Shown here piece by piece: positions 24,779-33,031 of a DNA stretch of 64,000 nucleotides. Each line of letters opens with the position of its first letter. Position 1 is the first letter of the stretch. A program made the position numbers and the translations under genes. The stretch is taken from assembly GCF_042643245.1 (NCBI RefSeq), contig NZ_JBHRSK010000008.1:1-64000 (forward strand). The letters are read 5' to 3'. This DNA is from Acidimangrovimonas pyrenivorans (lineage in GTDB: Bacteria; Pseudomonadota; Alphaproteobacteria; Rhodobacterales; Rhodobacteraceae). Below the pieces are notes generated by a model. The model made no database searches. It had not been told where the DNA came from and worked only from the letters and a program-made list of their open reading frames with translations.

Positions 24779-26083
24779 ATGACCCAGGATTCGCTCCAAT
24801 TCGTCCGCACCGAGATGCTGCCGCCGCAGGCGCCGCCCAGCTCTCAGGTCGGCGCCATCCGCTGGGCGCGCGAGAACCTGTTCTCGGGCTGGGCCAACTC
24901 GGCCCTGACCCTGATCTCGCTGTTCTTCATCGCCCGCTTCGTGGCCGATGTCGGGCCGTGGTTCCTGCACACCGTCTGGAGCGCCGACTCGCTCAACCAG
25001 TGCCGCGAGGTTCTCAAGACGGATTACGGCCCCGATGTCGGCGGCGCCTGCTTCGCGGTGATCCGCGACCGCTGGCACCAGCTGCTGTTCGGCTTCTATC
25101 CCGACGACGCCTATTGGCGCCCGGTCCTGACCCTGGTGCTGATGCTGGTGGCCTTCGCGCCGATCCTGTTCAGCCACCTGCCGCGCAAGCTGCTGTGGTT
25201 CTCGGCGATCTATCCGGGCCTCGCCTTCTTCCTGCTCTGGGGCGGGTCGTTCTGGTTCCCCTTCGTCGCCATGGCCGGCTTTGCCGTCGGCGGCGTGGCG
25301 GTGCGGCTGACCATCGACCGCTCGACCGTGCTGGGCGCCGTCTCCGGCATCGCCGCGGCCCTGATCTGGTGGTTCTTCATCGCCGGTCCGGTGGATGAAT
25401 TCCTGCAAAGCGTCGTGCCCGTCGGCCTGCCCTTCGTGAAGTCGAGCGATTTCGGCGGCTTCCTGCTGTCGATCATCATCGGCATCACCGGCATCTCGCT
25501 GTCGCTGCCTTTGGGTATCCTGCTGGCGCTGGGCCGGATGTCGGATATGCCGCTGGTCAAGTATTCCTCGATCTGGTTCATCGAGTTCATCCGCGGCGTG
25601 CCGCTGATCACGCTGCTGTTCACCGCCTCGCTGCTGCTGAACTACTTCCTGCCGCCGGGCACCAATTTCGACCTGATCCTGCGCGTCGTCATCATGGTGA
25701 CGCTGTTCGCCTCGGCCTATATCGCCGAGGTGATCCGGGGCGGCCTGGCCGCCCTGCCGCGGGGCCAGTTCGAGGCCGCCGACGCGCTCGGGCTCGATTA
25801 CTGGAAGGCGCAGCGGCTGATCATCATGCCGCAGGCGCTGAAAATCTCGATCCCCGGCATCGTCAACACCTTCATCGGCCTGTTCAAGGATACGACGCTG
25901 GTGGTCTTCATCGGCCTTCTCGACCCGATCGGCCTCGTCAGCGCCATCCGCGCCTCGACCGACTGGAACGGCATCTACTGGGAGCTGTTCATCTTCGTCG
26001 GGGCCCTGTTCTTCATCTTCTGCTACAGCATGTCGCGCTACTCGATGTATCTCGAGCGCAAGCTGAAAACGGATCATCGGTAA
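24779..26083 (+). CDS. bztC: Amino acid ABC transporter permease BztC
   Basis: A 434-residue membrane subunit, matching the usual BztC length. It has several hydrophobic helices between residues 40 and 240, a periplasmic loop, and the permease motif EAADALGLDYWKAQRLIIMP. It partners BztB. It lies 11 nt before bztD, with a TAAGGAG ribosome-binding site in the gap. Confidence 0.93.
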   Translation: MTQDSLQFVRTEMLPPQAPPSSQVGAIRWARENLFSGWANSALTLISLFFIARFVADVGPWFLHTVWSADSLNQCREVLKTDYGPDVGGACFAVIRDRWHQLLFGFYPDDAYWRPVLTLVLMLVAFAPILFSHLPRKLLWFSAIYPGLAFFLLWGGSFWFPFVAMAGFAVGGVAVRLTIDRSTVLGAVSGIAAALIWWFFIAGPVDEFLQSVVPVGLPFVKSSDFGGFLLSIIIGITGISLSLPLGILLALGRMSDMPLVKYSSIWFIEFIRGVPLITLLFTASLLLNYFLPPGTNFDLILRVVIMVTLFASAYIAEVIRGGLAALPRGQFEAADALGLDYWKAQRLIIMPQALKISIPGIVNTFIGLFKDTTLVVFIGLLDPIGLVSAIRASTDWNGIYWELFIFVGALFFIFCYSMSRYSMYLERKLKTDHR

Positions 26084-26094
26084 GGAGCCGTCCA

Positions 26095-26886
26095 ATGTCC
26101 GAACTCATGACCGAGCGCCAGATCGACCGCAGCCATATGCAGGTGTCGTCGGAAGTGGCGGTCCAGATCACCAACATGAACAAGTGGTACGGCACCTTCC
26201 ACGTGCTGCGCGACATCAACCTGACCGTCAACAAGGGTGAACGCATCGTCATTGCCGGGCCCTCGGGCTCGGGCAAGTCGACGCTGATCCGCTGCATCAA
26301 CCGGCTGGAGGAACACCAGGCGGGGCAGATCATCGTCGACGGCACCGAACTGACGAGCGACCTCAAGAACATCGACAAGGTGCGCTCCGAGGTCGGGATG
26401 GTGTTCCAGCACTTCAACCTGTTCCCGCACCTGACGATCCTCGAGAACTGTACCCTGGCACCGATCTGGGTGCGCAAGGTGCCGAGAAAGGAAGCCGAGG
26501 AAACCGCGATGCATTTCCTCGAGAAGGTGAAGATCCCCGAGCAGGCGCACAAGTATCCCGGCCAGCTCTCGGGCGGCCAGCAGCAGCGGGTGGCGATTGC
26601 CCGCAGCCTCTGCATGAAGCCGCGGATCATGCTGTTCGACGAACCGACCTCGGCCCTCGACCCCGAGATGATCAAGGAGGTGCTCGACACCATGATCAGC
26701 CTCGCCGAGGAGGGGATGACCATGCTTTGCGTCACCCACGAGATGGGTTTTGCCCGCCAGGTCGCCAACCGGGTGATCTTCATGGATCAGGGCCAGATCG
26801 TCGAACAGAACGAGCCCGAGGAGTTCTTCAACAACCCGCAGAGCGACCGGACCAAGCTGTTCCTCAGCCAGATCCTCGGTCACTGA
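26095..26886 (+). CDS. bztD: Amino acid ABC transporter ATPase BztD
   Basis: A 263-residue ABC ATPase of the polar amino acid type. Walker A GPSGSGKST is at 55-63; Q-loop EVGMVFQHFNLFPHL, signature LSGGQQQRVAIARSL, Walker B MLFDEPTSALDPE and the switch His in VTHEMGF all follow. It energises the BztBC permease and ends the operon ahead of a clear terminator. Confidence 0.95.
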   Translation: MSELMTERQIDRSHMQVSSEVAVQITNMNKWYGTFHVLRDINLTVNKGERIVIAGPSGSGKSTLIRCINRLEEHQAGQIIVDGTELTSDLKNIDKVRSEVGMVFQHFNLFPHLTILENCTLAPIWVRKVPRKEAEETAMHFLEKVKIPEQAHKYPGQLSGGQQQRVAIARSLCMKPRIMLFDEPTSALDPEMIKEVLDTMISLAEEGMTMLCVTHEMGFARQVANRVIFMDQGQIVEQNEPEEFFNNPQSDRTKLFLSQILGH

Positions 26887-26904
26887 CCCGCGCGGCAGAA
26901 TTGG

Positions 26905-26938
26905 AAAGGCCCCGGGGTTCCGGGGCCTTTCGTCATTT
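26905..26938 (+). terminator. Terminator after bztD
   Basis: A perfect 10-bp stem (AAAGGCCCCG / CGGGGCCTTT) with a 6-nt loop is followed by CGTCATTT. It closes bztABCD and lies between the convergent bztD and the LysR gene. Confidence 0.75.
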
Positions 26939-26961
26939 CCGGGGTGGGCCTTGCCGGGCGG

Positions 26962-27870
26962 TCACGGCCCCGGCGGGCTCAGCCGCCGGACCACCCGGCG
27001 CAGGCGGTCGGTGAAGGCGCGGGCGGCGGGCGACAGCGCCCGGTCGCTCGGGTGAATGACGACCACCTCGCGCCCGATCACCGGGTCCGCAAGCGACCGG
27101 CCGACCACCGCCCGCCCTTCCGCCGCCGCCAGCGCGTAGGTCGGCAGCACCGTCACCCCCAGCCCGGCCGCCACCAGCGCCAGCGCGGTGGCGATCTGGT
27201 GGACCTCGTGCGCGGGCCGCAGCGGCTGCTCGACCGTCTCGAAGCCGATCTCGACCAGCAGCCGGATGCCGCTTTCCCGGGTCAGGGCGATCAGCGGCTC
27301 CCCGGCCAGGTCGCGCCAGCCCGGCGCAGGCGAGGCGGCAAGGGGATGATCGGGCGGGCAGAACAGCATCAGGTCGTCGCGGATGATCGGCAGCCGTTCG
27401 AGCCCGGGATCGAGGCTCTGGAACGTGCCGATGCCGAGATCGGCCTGGCCCGAGGCGACGCCGGCGACGATGCGGTCGGTGCCGACATCCTCGACCGCCA
27501 CGTCCACGCCGGGATGCTCCGCCCGGAATTCCACGATCGCCTGCGGCAGCACCGCGGCCGCCAGCAGCGGCGGGGCGGCGATGTGGATGCGGCCCCGGCG
27601 CAGCGCGGCCAGGTCGCGGGCATGGCCGACGGCGCGGTCGATCTCGTCCAGCCCCTTGGCCGCCTGGTCGCGGAAGGCGCGGCCGGCCTCGGTCAGCTCG
27701 ACCCGCCGCGTGGTGCGGTCGAACAGCCGGACGTCGAGCTCGGCCTCGAGGTCGCGCACCGCCTGGCTCAGCGCCGGCTGGGTCGAGCCCAGCCGCTCGG
27801 CGGCGCGGGAGAAATTGCCAAGCTCGGCAACGGCGAGGACGGCCTCGATCTGGCGCAGGGTGAATCGCAT
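26962..27870 (-). CDS. LysR-family transcriptional regulator
   Basis: A 302-residue LysR regulator: a winged helix-turn-helix at residues 1-60 (FTLRQIEAVLAVAELGNFSR, then GSTQPALSQAVRDLEAELDV) and a periplasmic-binding-fold effector domain from about 90. It is transcribed away from the molybdenum-hydroxylase gene, with a 91-nt AT-rich gap carrying a 20-bp palindrome. This arrangement usually means it activates the divergent operon in response to a pathway compound; the effector is unknown. Confidence 0.9.
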   Translation of the reverse strand: MRFTLRQIEAVLAVAELGNFSRAAERLGSTQPALSQAVRDLEAELDVRLFDRTTRRVELTEAGRAFRDQAAKGLDEIDRAVGHARDLAALRRGRIHIAAPPLLAAAVLPQAIVEFRAEHPGVDVAVEDVGTDRIVAGVASGQADLGIGTFQSLDPGLERLPIIRDDLMLFCPPDHPLAASPAPGWRDLAGEPLIALTRESGIRLLVEIGFETVEQPLRPAHEVHQIATALALVAAGLGVTVLPTYALAAAEGRAVVGRSLADPVIGREVVVIHPSDRALSPAARAFTDRLRRVVRRLSPPGP

Positions 27871-27881
27871 CGTCTATCCAT

Positions 27882-27901
27882 TTTATTTATCAATTAATAA
27901 A
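27882..27901. promoter_or_regulatory. Palindromic LysR-type operator candidate
   Basis: TTTATT and AATAAA form a perfect inverted repeat around an 8-bp centre (TATCAATT) in the gap between the LysR gene and the divergent operon. It fits the loose T-N11-A pattern of LysR recognition sites and is the only strongly AT-rich stretch nearby. Confidence 0.5.
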
Positions 27902-27961
27902 ACAAATCAGCCTTAACGTATATGTCCGCCTTTGCTGTAGTTCCGGGAACGGAGGATGCGG

Positions 27962-30178
27962 ATGGATGGCATGTCGGACAGGACAGCGGGTTGGATCGGC
28001 CGGGCGATGCCCCGGCGCGAGGACCCGCGCCTGCTGTCGGGCCGGGGCCGCTATGTCGACGACATCGCGCCGGCGGGCTGCCTCCACCTCGCCCTTTTGC
28101 GCAACCCGCTCTCGGCCGGGCGGCTGGCCGCGCTCGACGTCTCGGCGGCGCGCGCGGCCGAGGGCGTGGCGCTGGTGCTGACCGGCGCCGATCTTGCCGG
28201 GCTCGGCGCCTCGGCGGTCAATCCCCTGCTGCCCGAGGCGCGCGCGGTGCCGATGCAGCCGCTCGCGGCGGAGCGGGTCGGGGCGGCGGGCCAGCCCCTT
28301 GCGGCGGTGGTTGCCCGCAGCCCGGAAGCGGCGCAGGCGGCGCTGGAACTGATCGATTTCGAGATCGAGGAGGAGGCGGAAATCGCCGATCCCGAGGTCG
28401 CCCGCCATGGCTGGCTGGCGGGGCAGGTCGAGGAAGCCTTCGCCCGCGCCGCGCGGGTCGTCCGCGTCACCGCCGATCACGCCCTGGTCGCGCCGATGGC
28501 GCTGGAACCGCGGGCGGCGCTGGCCGAGATGGCGGAGGGGCGGCTGACGGTCTGGCTTTCGACCCAGACGCCGAACCGCTGCCGCGAGGACCTCGCCAGC
28601 ATCCTCGGCATCGACCGGGCGGAAATCCGGGTGATCGCGCCGGATGTCGGCGGCGCCTTCGGCGGCAAGGCATCGCTGATGCCCGAGGACGTGCTGGTCG
28701 CCCATGCCGCGCGGCTGCTGGATGCGCCGGTGAAATGGCGCGCCAGCCGCAGCGACGAGTTCCTGGCCGCGACCCAGGGCCGGGGTGCCGAGACGCGGGC
28801 CGCGCTGGCGCTGGACGGCGCCGGCCGGATGACCGCGCTGCGGGCCGAGCTGCGCTTTCCGCTCGGCCACTGGATGCCGCATTCGGCGCTGGCGCCGGCG
28901 CGCAATGCCGGGCGCATCCTGCCCGGCCCCTACCGGGTGGCGGCGGTCGATATCGCCCTGACGGCACGGCTGATGCCGATGGCAGCGGTCAACATCTATC
29001 GCGGCGCCGGGCGGCCCGAGGCGACGCTGCTGATGGAGCGGCTGATCGACCGGGCGGCCGAGGCGCTGGGGATCGACCCGCTGGAGATGCGGCGGCGGCA
29101 GCTGATCGCGGCCGAGACGCTGCCGGGGCGGACGCCGACCGGCGAGACCCTCGACCGCGGCGATTATGCCGGGCTGCTCGACCGGCTGGCCGAGGTTTCG
29201 GGCTATGACGCCCTGCGCCGGGCGCAGGCGCGGCGGCGGGCGGCGGGCGCGGTCTGCGGCCTCGGCCTCGCGCTCTATGTCGAGCCCTGCGGCCAGGGCT
29301 GGGAAACGGCGGAAATCCAGCTTCTGCCCGACGGACGGCTGCGGGCGCTCACCGGCGCCTCGGCACAGGGTCAGGGGCGCGAGACCGCCTTCGCCCAGAT
29401 CGTCGCCGAGGCGCTGGGCACGGCGCCGCAGGCGGTCGAGGTCGTCGAGGGCGACACCGACCGGATCGACCGCGGCATCGGCGCGCTGGCCAGCCGCTCG
29501 ACCGCGATCGGCGGCTCGGCGATGTGGGCGGCCTGCGCCGCACTGAAGGCGCAGGCGCGGCAGGCGCTGGCCGCCGCGCTGGGGGCCGACGAGGTGGCAG
29601 AGACCGATGCGGGTTTCGCCGCGGGCGGGCGGCGTTACGGCTGGGCCGAGATCGCCCGGCTGCTGGCCACGGGCGACGGCCCGGTGCTGTCCGCCTCCCA
29701 CACCCACACTGCCGAGGCCGAGGCCTGGGCCAGCGGCGCCTGCCTGGCCGAGGTCGCGCTCGACCCCGACACCGGGGTGCCGACAGTCGAGCGGATCACC
29801 TGGGTCGACGATGCCGGCCGGGTGGTGAACCCGCTGCTGGCCGAGGGCCAGCTCATCGGCGGGCTGGCGCAGGGGCTGGGCGCGGCGCTGATGGAGCGCA
29901 TGGTGCACGAGGACGGCCAGGTGCTGACCGGCAGCCTGATGGATTACGCCGTGCCGCGCGCCAGCGACATGCCGCCGGTGCGGATCGACAGCCGCCCGGT
30001 GCCCTCGGCCGCCAATCCGCTCGGCGTCAAGGGCGTGGGCGAGGCCGGCAGCATCGGCGTGCCGGCGGCCCTCGTCAACGCCATTCAGGACGCGCTGATC
30101 CCCTTCGGCGCCCCCGATCTCTCCCTGCCGCTGACCAGCGAAAAGCTGTGGCGCGCGATGACGAAGGACAGGACATGA
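27962..30178 (+). CDS. Xanthine dehydrogenase-family molybdopterin-binding subunit (orphan)
   Basis: A 738-residue large subunit of the CoxL/xanthine-dehydrogenase family, the part that binds the molybdenum cofactor and hydroxylates the substrate. Motifs seen: GGAFGGK at 230-236, NIYRGAGRPE at 344-353, and GVGEAGS with the likely catalytic Glu694. The CO-dehydrogenase loop (AYxCSFR) is absent, so it is not a CO dehydrogenase; a heterocycle or aldehyde substrate is likely. The iron-sulphur and FAD subunits that normally accompany it are not in the window. Start 27962 is chosen because GGAGG lies 6 nt upstream. It heads the LysR-controlled train and overlaps the next gene by 4 nt. Confidence 0.85.
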   Translation: MDGMSDRTAGWIGRAMPRREDPRLLSGRGRYVDDIAPAGCLHLALLRNPLSAGRLAALDVSAARAAEGVALVLTGADLAGLGASAVNPLLPEARAVPMQPLAAERVGAAGQPLAAVVARSPEAAQAALELIDFEIEEEAEIADPEVARHGWLAGQVEEAFARAARVVRVTADHALVAPMALEPRAALAEMAEGRLTVWLSTQTPNRCREDLASILGIDRAEIRVIAPDVGGAFGGKASLMPEDVLVAHAARLLDAPVKWRASRSDEFLAATQGRGAETRAALALDGAGRMTALRAELRFPLGHWMPHSALAPARNAGRILPGPYRVAAVDIALTARLMPMAAVNIYRGAGRPEATLLMERLIDRAAEALGIDPLEMRRRQLIAAETLPGRTPTGETLDRGDYAGLLDRLAEVSGYDALRRAQARRRAAGAVCGLGLALYVEPCGQGWETAEIQLLPDGRLRALTGASAQGQGRETAFAQIVAEALGTAPQAVEVVEGDTDRIDRGIGALASRSTAIGGSAMWAACAALKAQARQALAAALGADEVAETDAGFAAGGRRYGWAEIARLLATGDGPVLSASHTHTAEAEAWASGACLAEVALDPDTGVPTVERITWVDDAGRVVNPLLAEGQLIGGLAQGLGAALMERMVHEDGQVLTGSLMDYAVPRASDMPPVRIDSRPVPSAANPLGVKGVGEAGSIGVPAALVNAIQDALIPFGAPDLSLPLTSEKLWRAMTKDRT

Positions 30179-31131
30179 AGTATTCCCGCAAGGACGCCAA
30201 GGCCCATTCGAGGGCGACGATGAAGGGCATCTGGGCCGCTGCCCTGATGCCGTTCCGCGACGACCTCTCGATCGACGAAGACGGGTTCCGCGCCAATATC
30301 GAGCACTGGATCGAGGATCTCGGCATCGATGGCTTCTTCATCACCGGCAAGCAGGGCGAGTTCTTCTCGATGTCGCTGGACGAGCGCAAGCGCAGCTTCG
30401 AGCTTGCCGTCGCCGCCTGCGACGGCCGGGCCCAGACGATCATGTCCTGCTCCGACCAGAACATGGACGTGGTGATCGACCTCGCCCGCCATGCCCAGGA
30501 TTGCGGCGCCGATTACATCGTCGTCCACGCCCCGGTGCTGCACTTCCTCAAGCGGCAGGACGAGACCCTGTTGCGCTATTACGAGACCATCGCCGAAAAG
30601 GTCGATATCGGCATCGCGCTGTGGTCGCATCCCGACAGCGGCTACCTGATGAGCCCCGAGCTTTGCACCCGGCTGGCCGAGATCGAGACCGTGGTCGCGA
30701 TCAAGTATTCCGTCCCGCGCGAGATGTATGTCCGGCTGACAGAGCTGGCGGGCGACAAGATCCTGGTCTCGACCGCCTCCGAGGAGGAGTGGCTCGACAA
30801 TATCCTCGAGCTGAACTGGCAGCTCTATCTCTGCTCGTCGCCGCCCTTCCTGCTGCAGACAGCGGCCGACCGGCGGATGCGGGACTACACCGACCTGGCT
30901 TTCGCCGGGAAGGTGGAAGAGGCGCGGGCGCTGCGCGACAGCCTCGAACCGGTGCGCCGCGCCCTGCGCGAGACGCGGCCGGCCGAGAAGCCCCATGCGC
31001 ACCAGAAATACTGGCAGGAACTGCTGGGGCAGGCGGGCGGCCGGGTGCGGCCGCCGATGCTGGAACTGACCGAAGACGAGAAACGCGCGACCCGCGCCGC
31101 CTTCGCGGCCTGCGGGCTCAAAACCGCCTGA
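30175..31131 (+). CDS. DHDPS/NAL-family lyase or hydratase-aldolase, divergent
   Basis: A 318-residue class I aldolase of the dihydrodipicolinate synthase family; the Schiff-base Lys is probably Lys177 (VVAIKYS). The usual G-T-T-G-E loop reads GKQGEFFSMS (58-67) and the usual Y-N-x-P motif reads WSHP (150-153), so it is unlikely to be the lysine-pathway enzyme. Catabolic relatives act as pyruvate aldolases or hydratase-aldolases on aromatic breakdown products. It overlaps the molybdenum-hydroxylase gene by 4 nt and precedes the 3-hydroxyanthranilate dioxygenase by 18 nt. Substrate unknown. Confidence 0.75.
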   Translation: MKYSRKDAKAHSRATMKGIWAAALMPFRDDLSIDEDGFRANIEHWIEDLGIDGFFITGKQGEFFSMSLDERKRSFELAVAACDGRAQTIMSCSDQNMDVVIDLARHAQDCGADYIVVHAPVLHFLKRQDETLLRYYETIAEKVDIGIALWSHPDSGYLMSPELCTRLAEIETVVAIKYSVPREMYVRLTELAGDKILVSTASEEEWLDNILELNWQLYLCSSPPFLLQTAADRRMRDYTDLAFAGKVEEARALRDSLEPVRRALRETRPAEKPHAHQKYWQELLGQAGGRVRPPMLELTEDEKRATRAAFAACGLKTA

Positions 31132-31149
31132 GGGCGAAAGGAGGGAAAG

Positions 31150-31698
31150 ATGTCGAGACTGGCCGCCTTCAACTTCCAGAAATGGATCGACGAGCACAGG
31201 CACCTGCTCAAGCCGCCGGTGGGCAACCAGCAGATCTGGAAGGACGCCGGGCTGATGGTCACCGTGGTTGGCGGGCCGAACAAGCGCACCGACTACCACG
31301 ACGACCCGGTCGAGGAATTCTTCTACCAGCTCAAGGGCGACATGGTGCTGAAGATCCACGATACCGAGACCGGCGAGTTCTACGACGTGCCGATCCGCGA
31401 GGGCGACATCTTCCTGCTGCCGCCCCATGTACGGCACTCGCCGCAGCGGCCGCAGGAGGGCTCGATCGGGCTGGTGATCGAACCGGAGCGGCCCGAGGGC
31501 GCGCTGGACGCGATCGAGTGGTACTGCTTCGAATGCAACGCCCGCGTCCACCGGGCCGAGATCGATCTCGAGTCGATCGTCGACGACCTGCCGCCGATCT
31601 ACGCCGCCTTCTATGCCGACGAAAAGGCCCGCACCTGCCCCGAATGCGGTGCGCTGCACCCGGGCAAGGAGCCGCCGGAGGGCTGGGTGAAATTGTAA
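31150..31698 (+). CDS. nbaC: 3-Hydroxyanthranilate 3,4-dioxygenase
   Basis: A 182-residue cupin dioxygenase that opens 3-hydroxyanthranilate to 2-amino-3-carboxymuconate semialdehyde, which cyclises to quinolinate or goes on through decarboxylation. Iron ligands lie in YHDDPVEEFFYQ (His50, Glu56) and the His-rich PPHVRHSPQR. The bacterial-type second metal site is present as C126-x-x-C129 and C163-x-x-C166. It follows the DHDPS-like gene in the same operon. No ACMS decarboxylase or kynurenine 3-monooxygenase is in the window, so the onward route is open. Confidence 0.88.
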   Translation: MSRLAAFNFQKWIDEHRHLLKPPVGNQQIWKDAGLMVTVVGGPNKRTDYHDDPVEEFFYQLKGDMVLKIHDTETGEFYDVPIREGDIFLLPPHVRHSPQRPQEGSIGLVIEPERPEGALDAIEWYCFECNARVHRAEIDLESIVDDLPPIYAAFYADEKARTCPECGALHPGKEPPEGWVKL

Positions 31699-31699
31699 T

Positions 31700-31733
31700 A
31701 TTTTAGGCTTGAAATAACGAATCCGTCATTTCA
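31700..31733. promoter_or_regulatory. Candidate operator upstream of the ABC importer
   Basis: ATTTTAGGCTTGAA (31700-31713) matches 13 of 14 bases of a motif upstream of the monooxygenase/reductase gene at 38697. It overlaps the left half of an inverted repeat TGAAAT-N12-ATTTCA (31710-31733). It lies 57 nt before the importer start and may bind the MarR or LysR regulator of the island. Confidence 0.5.
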
Positions 31734-31790
31734 TGCTGAGGACAAGAACAAAGCCGGAGACCGGCAACCAACACGGGAGAGGAAGATATT

Positions 31791-32954
31791 ATGAAAAGAA
31801 GGACATTTCTGGCCGCGGCCGCCCTGGCCGCTGCATTCGCCCAACCGGCGGCCGCGCAGGACGCGGTGAAGATCGGCATGATCACCACGCTGTCCGGCCC
31901 GGCCGGCTATCTTGGCCAGGACATCCGCGACGCGATGCAGCTGGCGATCGAGATGGGCGGCGGCAAGCTCGGCGGCGTGCCGGTCGACCTGGTGGTCGAG
32001 GATGACGGGCTCAAGCCCGGCAAGGGCCGCGAGATCGCCGACAAGTTCATGCAGAACGACGGTATCAAGCTGCTGACCGGCATCGTCTTCTCGAACGTGG
32101 CCAACGCCGTGGTGCCCGAGGTCGTCGACAACGGCGCCTTCTATATCAGCCCCAACGCCGCGCCCTCGACCCTGGCCGGCAAGGGCTGCTCGGAAAACTA
32201 CTTCGTTGTCTCGTGGCAGAACGACGCGCTGCACGAGCCGGCGGGCGTTGCTGCCACTGCGGCGGGCTACAAGTCGGCCTTCGTGATGGCGCCGAATTAC
32301 CAGGCCGGCAAGGACGCCATCGCCGGCTTCAAGCGCACCTTCAAGGGCGAGATCGTCGGCGAGGTCTATACTCCGCTCGGCCAGACCGATTTCGCCTCGG
32401 GCATGGCGCAGATCCGCGCCGCCAACCCGGATGTCGTCTATGAGTTCTACCCGGGCGGCATGGGCATTGCCTTCCTCAAGCAATACAGCCAGGCCGGCTT
32501 TACCGGGAAGATCCCGATGGTGCTTTCGGAACCGTCGCTGGACGCGGTGATCCTCAAGGCCGTCGGCCAGGCCGCGGTCGGGATCGAGGTGACCTCGCAC
32601 TGGAACCGCGATTTCGACAACGCGGCCAACAAGGCCTTCGTCGCCGCCTGGGACAAGAAATACAACCGTCCCATCACCACCTATGCCAGCCAGGGCTACG
32701 ACACCGCGATGCTGATCGCCTCGGCGCTGAAGGAGGCCGGCAGCCCCGACAATGCCGACGCCTTCCGCGATGCGCTGCGCAAGGCCGATTTCGCCTCGGT
32801 CCGCGGCAAGTTCGCCTTCGGCCAGAACCAGCACCCGGTGCAGGACTGGTATCTGCTCAAGATCGAGGATGTCGACGGCACCCCGACGGCGGTGACCCAG
32901 AAGAAGATCCTCAGCGACTACGGCGATCCCTACGCCAGCCAGTGCAAGATGTGA
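31791..32954 (+). CDS. Branched-chain-type ABC transporter substrate-binding protein
   Basis: A 387-residue periplasmic binding protein of the LivJ/LivK type with a signal peptide at 1-23 (cleavage near PAAAQ/D) and the family opening VKIGMITTLSGPAGYLGQDI. Members of this class import not only branched-chain amino acids but aromatic acids and amides. Its position between anthranilate and tryptophan catabolic genes suggests an aromatic ligand such as anthranilate, kynurenine or a relative; that is inference. It is the first of five transporter genes. Confidence 0.88.
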   Translation: MKRRTFLAAAALAAAFAQPAAAQDAVKIGMITTLSGPAGYLGQDIRDAMQLAIEMGGGKLGGVPVDLVVEDDGLKPGKGREIADKFMQNDGIKLLTGIVFSNVANAVVPEVVDNGAFYISPNAAPSTLAGKGCSENYFVVSWQNDALHEPAGVAATAAGYKSAFVMAPNYQAGKDAIAGFKRTFKGEIVGEVYTPLGQTDFASGMAQIRAANPDVVYEFYPGGMGIAFLKQYSQAGFTGKIPMVLSEPSLDAVILKAVGQAAVGIEVTSHWNRDFDNAANKAFVAAWDKKYNRPITTYASQGYDTAMLIASALKEAGSPDNADAFRDALRKADFASVRGKFAFGQNQHPVQDWYLLKIEDVDGTPTAVTQKKILSDYGDPYASQCKM

Positions 32955-33031
32955 TCTGACGCGGCAGGCGGGCCGGTGACGCACCGGCCCGCAGCCAAGA
33001 AGAAACAAGCCGGAAACGATCGGGCAGGGGC

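Noticed and set aside
21925..24810. A 961-codon open frame antisense to the ATP12 gene, bztA and bztB
   Set aside because: The frame is a by-product of high GC at third positions. The plus-strand genes are unmistakable and the antisense translation is a low-complexity Arg/Asp/Gln/His mixture.
27962..30178. Carbon monoxide dehydrogenase large subunit
   Set aside because: The AYxCSFR active-site loop is missing (NIYRGAGRPE instead) and the CoxM and CoxS genes are absent.
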